The translations under genes were made by a program, and so were the position numbers. From Anaerolineales bacterium (lineage in GTDB: Bacteria > Chloroflexota > Anaerolineae > Anaerolineales > UBA4823), in the NCBI GenBank assembly GCA_003105035.1, contig PQAL01000005.1, positions 182,201 through 246,200 of the forward strand: a stretch of DNA of 64,000 bases. The letters are read 5' to 3'. The notes beneath the pieces were generated by a model. It saw only the letters and a list, made by a program, of their open reading frames with translations. It was not told the DNA's origin and ran no database searches. This document shows, one piece after another, positions 63,127 to 64,000 of the stretch (within the stretch, counting starts at the first letter, position 1; each line of letters starts with the position of its first letter).

Positions 63127-63636
63127 TTACACCCAGAAGATCACCAAAAGCACTCCTGCCACAAAAAGGACCGCTTCCGGGATCGATACCTGCAGTTTTC
63201 CAACATATCGAAGGTAATACCTGGTCCCATAAAGTCCACCCTCATGCAGATTGCTGGGAAATATGCTGTACTTTTCCCGCTTGATTGGCCAGAGCCACAT
63301 GATCCCATCATCCGTCGCCCAGCTATCCAGGAGGAGGTGAGTGAAAGTGATCAGTAGAAATAGGACGCCCATTTCTGTACCCCCAATGAGCCAGATTACA
63401 ACTGACAAGAGGAGATAGAAGATTGGGGTGTGACTGAAATAATCATGGTGATTGAGCTTCTCTTGGCCTGGCCGCCACATCTTGAATAAAACTGCCAGTG
63501 AGCTATCCAGGTCTGGCAAGATGCTCAGCAATACCATGATCCCTACTTTGGCAGGGGAGAGCTGGCCTTTAAGGATGAGCTTCTCAGCCAGACACCCCAC
63601 CACCACACCCCCGCCAATATGACCAAAAGGAGTCAT
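63127..63636 (-). CDS. DUF457 metal-dependent membrane hydrolase
   Basis: 169 residues with four hydrophobic helices (AKVGIMVLLSILPDLDSSLAVLF, FYLLLSVVIWLIGGTEMGVLFLLITFTHLLLDSWATDDG, PEAVLFVAGVLLVIFWV) and conserved His/Asp in GHIGGG, LPDLDSS, HHDYFSHTPIFY and HLLLDSWATDDG. This is the YdjM/YfhO-type predicted membrane hydrolase family. Function unknown. It is followed by RarA in divergent orientation, 182 bp away. Confidence 0.84.
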   Translation of the reverse strand: MTPFGHIGGGVVVGCLAEKLILKGQLSPAKVGIMVLLSILPDLDSSLAVLFKMWRPGQEKLNHHDYFSHTPIFYLLLSVVIWLIGGTEMGVLFLLITFTHLLLDSWATDDGIMWLWPIKREKYSIFPSNLHEGGLYGTRYYLRYVGKLQVSIPEAVLFVAGVLLVIFWV

Positions 63637-63805
63637 TGTATCTCCAATAGTTAATCTAGATTAGTTAAATAATAGATCTGCTTACAGTTATTTTATTACG
63701 TCTACGGGAACATTGCTGACTTTTTTCGGTACAGAATTAACCAGTGAATTGTTATTATGCTTTGACGGCCTAAGGGGACAAAATTAATAAACACGATGAC
63801 ACGAG

Positions 63806-63811
63806 TATAAT
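63806..63811 (+). promoter_or_regulatory. TATAAT box of rarA (leaderless)
   Basis: TATAAT at 63806-63811, only 7 bp before the ATG at 63819, with no ribosome site. Same leaderless geometry as the PolB2-like operon promoter. No LexA-type palindrome seen here. Confidence 0.55.
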
Positions 63812-63818
63812 TACCCGC

Positions 63819-64000
63819 ATGGATCTCTTCACCCATGCCCATGAACAACGCATGCAAACCGAAGCGCCGCTGGCAGCCCGTATGCGCCCTCGCTCTCTAG
63901 AAGAATTCGTCGGCCAGGAAGATATCCTCGGCCCCGGTAAGCTCTTTCGCCGGGCCATCGAAGCCGATCGACTGTTCTCTTCCATCATCCTGTGGGGACC
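63819..64000 (+). CDS. rarA: RarA/MgsA replication-associated recombination ATPase, N-terminus (cut by window end)
   Basis: First 60 residues only: MDLFTHAHEQRMQ, then PLAARMRPRSLEEFVGQEDILGPGKLFRRAIEADRLFSSIILWG, leading to the Walker A loop just outside the window. The PLAxRMRPxxLxExxGQ opening is diagnostic for RarA (AAA+ ATPase of the clamp-loader clade, acting at stalled forks). ATG at 63819 with a TATAAT 7 bp upstream. Confidence 0.88.
   Translation, partial: MDLFTHAHEQRMQTEAPLAARMRPRSLEEFVGQEDILGPGKLFRRAIEADRLFSSIILWG

Noticed and set aside
1..64000. tRNA and rRNA genes
   Set aside because: No T-loop plus anticodon-arm cloverleaf or rRNA-like stretch was recognised by eye; a tRNAscan run would settle this.

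Overview
The window is a dense, roughly 50-55% GC bacterial chromosome segment. It most resembles Chloroflexota (Anaerolineae-type). That is inference from gene content, because there is no rRNA or other taxonomic marker here. Supporting content: a HerA/NurA pair with a separate HAS-barrel protein, a group 3b NADP-type [NiFe] hydrogenase, a cyclase-STAND-WD40 giant protein, an XPB-like helicase-associated protein, an F420-type LLM oxidoreductase, and a degenerate family B polymerase operon. No tRNA, rRNA or CRISPR array was recognised.

Layout. 1-3.2 kb: the end of a UbiD-type decarboxylase, both subunits of an AcnX dehydratase and a class V aminotransferase. 3.3-4.9 kb: an SRPBCC protein, a selenocysteine peroxiredoxin-glutaredoxin fusion (in-frame TGA at the peroxidatic position) and a DUF2892 membrane protein. 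4.9-8.3 kb: a three-gene operon (Walker-less RecA-like protein, small helical protein, catalytically degenerate PolB) behind a LexA-type box, read here as a PolB2-style mutasome. 8.6-14.1 kb: an ABC efflux system with two ATPases (one fused to a cyclic-nucleotide-binding domain), an FtsX-type permease and a lipoprotein adaptor. 14.2-16.8 kb: an FmdB zinc ribbon, a dynamin-like GTPase and a dead IS3-type orfA. 16.8-25 kb, minus strand: a CoA-transferase pair, lactate permease, PPOX protein, galactokinase, phosphatase and S51 peptidase, then a P5C dehydrogenase. 25.3-33.3 kb: a lipoprotein, DUF429, DUF1992 and ICMT-like proteins, the cyclase-STAND-WD40 protein, and a RAYT transposase with REP hairpins on both sides and one inside its own gene. 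33.4-41.4 kb: a YcaQ/AlkZ-like glycosylase with Nudix and kinase partners, a saccharopine-dehydrogenase-like protein, the LLM oxidoreductase, a metallophosphoesterase, YciI and a second CoA-transferase pair. 41.5-45.6 kb: a NurA-HAS-HerA DNA end-processing operon split by a 0.53 kb GxxExxY cassette with 15-bp terminal inverted repeats. 46-50.4 kb: a Ca2+-type P-type ATPase and isocitrate dehydrogenase. 50.5-55.7 kb: a complete group 3b hydrogenase operon led by a cyclic-nucleotide-binding protein. 55.7-64 kb: an XPB-like protein, lipid kinase, LysM-LTD protein, a selenocysteine rhodanese with a good SECIS-like hairpin, a multiheme c-type cytochrome with an in-frame TGA before its fourth heme site, nitroreductase, aldo-keto reductase, cupin, DUF457 protein and the start of RarA.

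How it fits together. Three themes stand out. (1) Selenium: two redox proteins carry TGA exactly where the family has its catalytic Cys region, and each has a foldable hairpin just downstream. Routine gene calling would truncate both. (2) DNA damage: a putative SOS-controlled PolB mutasome, HerA/NurA, a YcaQ-type glycosylase, a Nudix hydrolase and RarA lie within 60 kb. (3) Cyclic nucleotides: one cyclase-domain protein and two cNMP-binding proteins, one fused to an ABC ATPase and one heading the hydrogenase operon, suggest second-messenger control of efflux and hydrogen metabolism.
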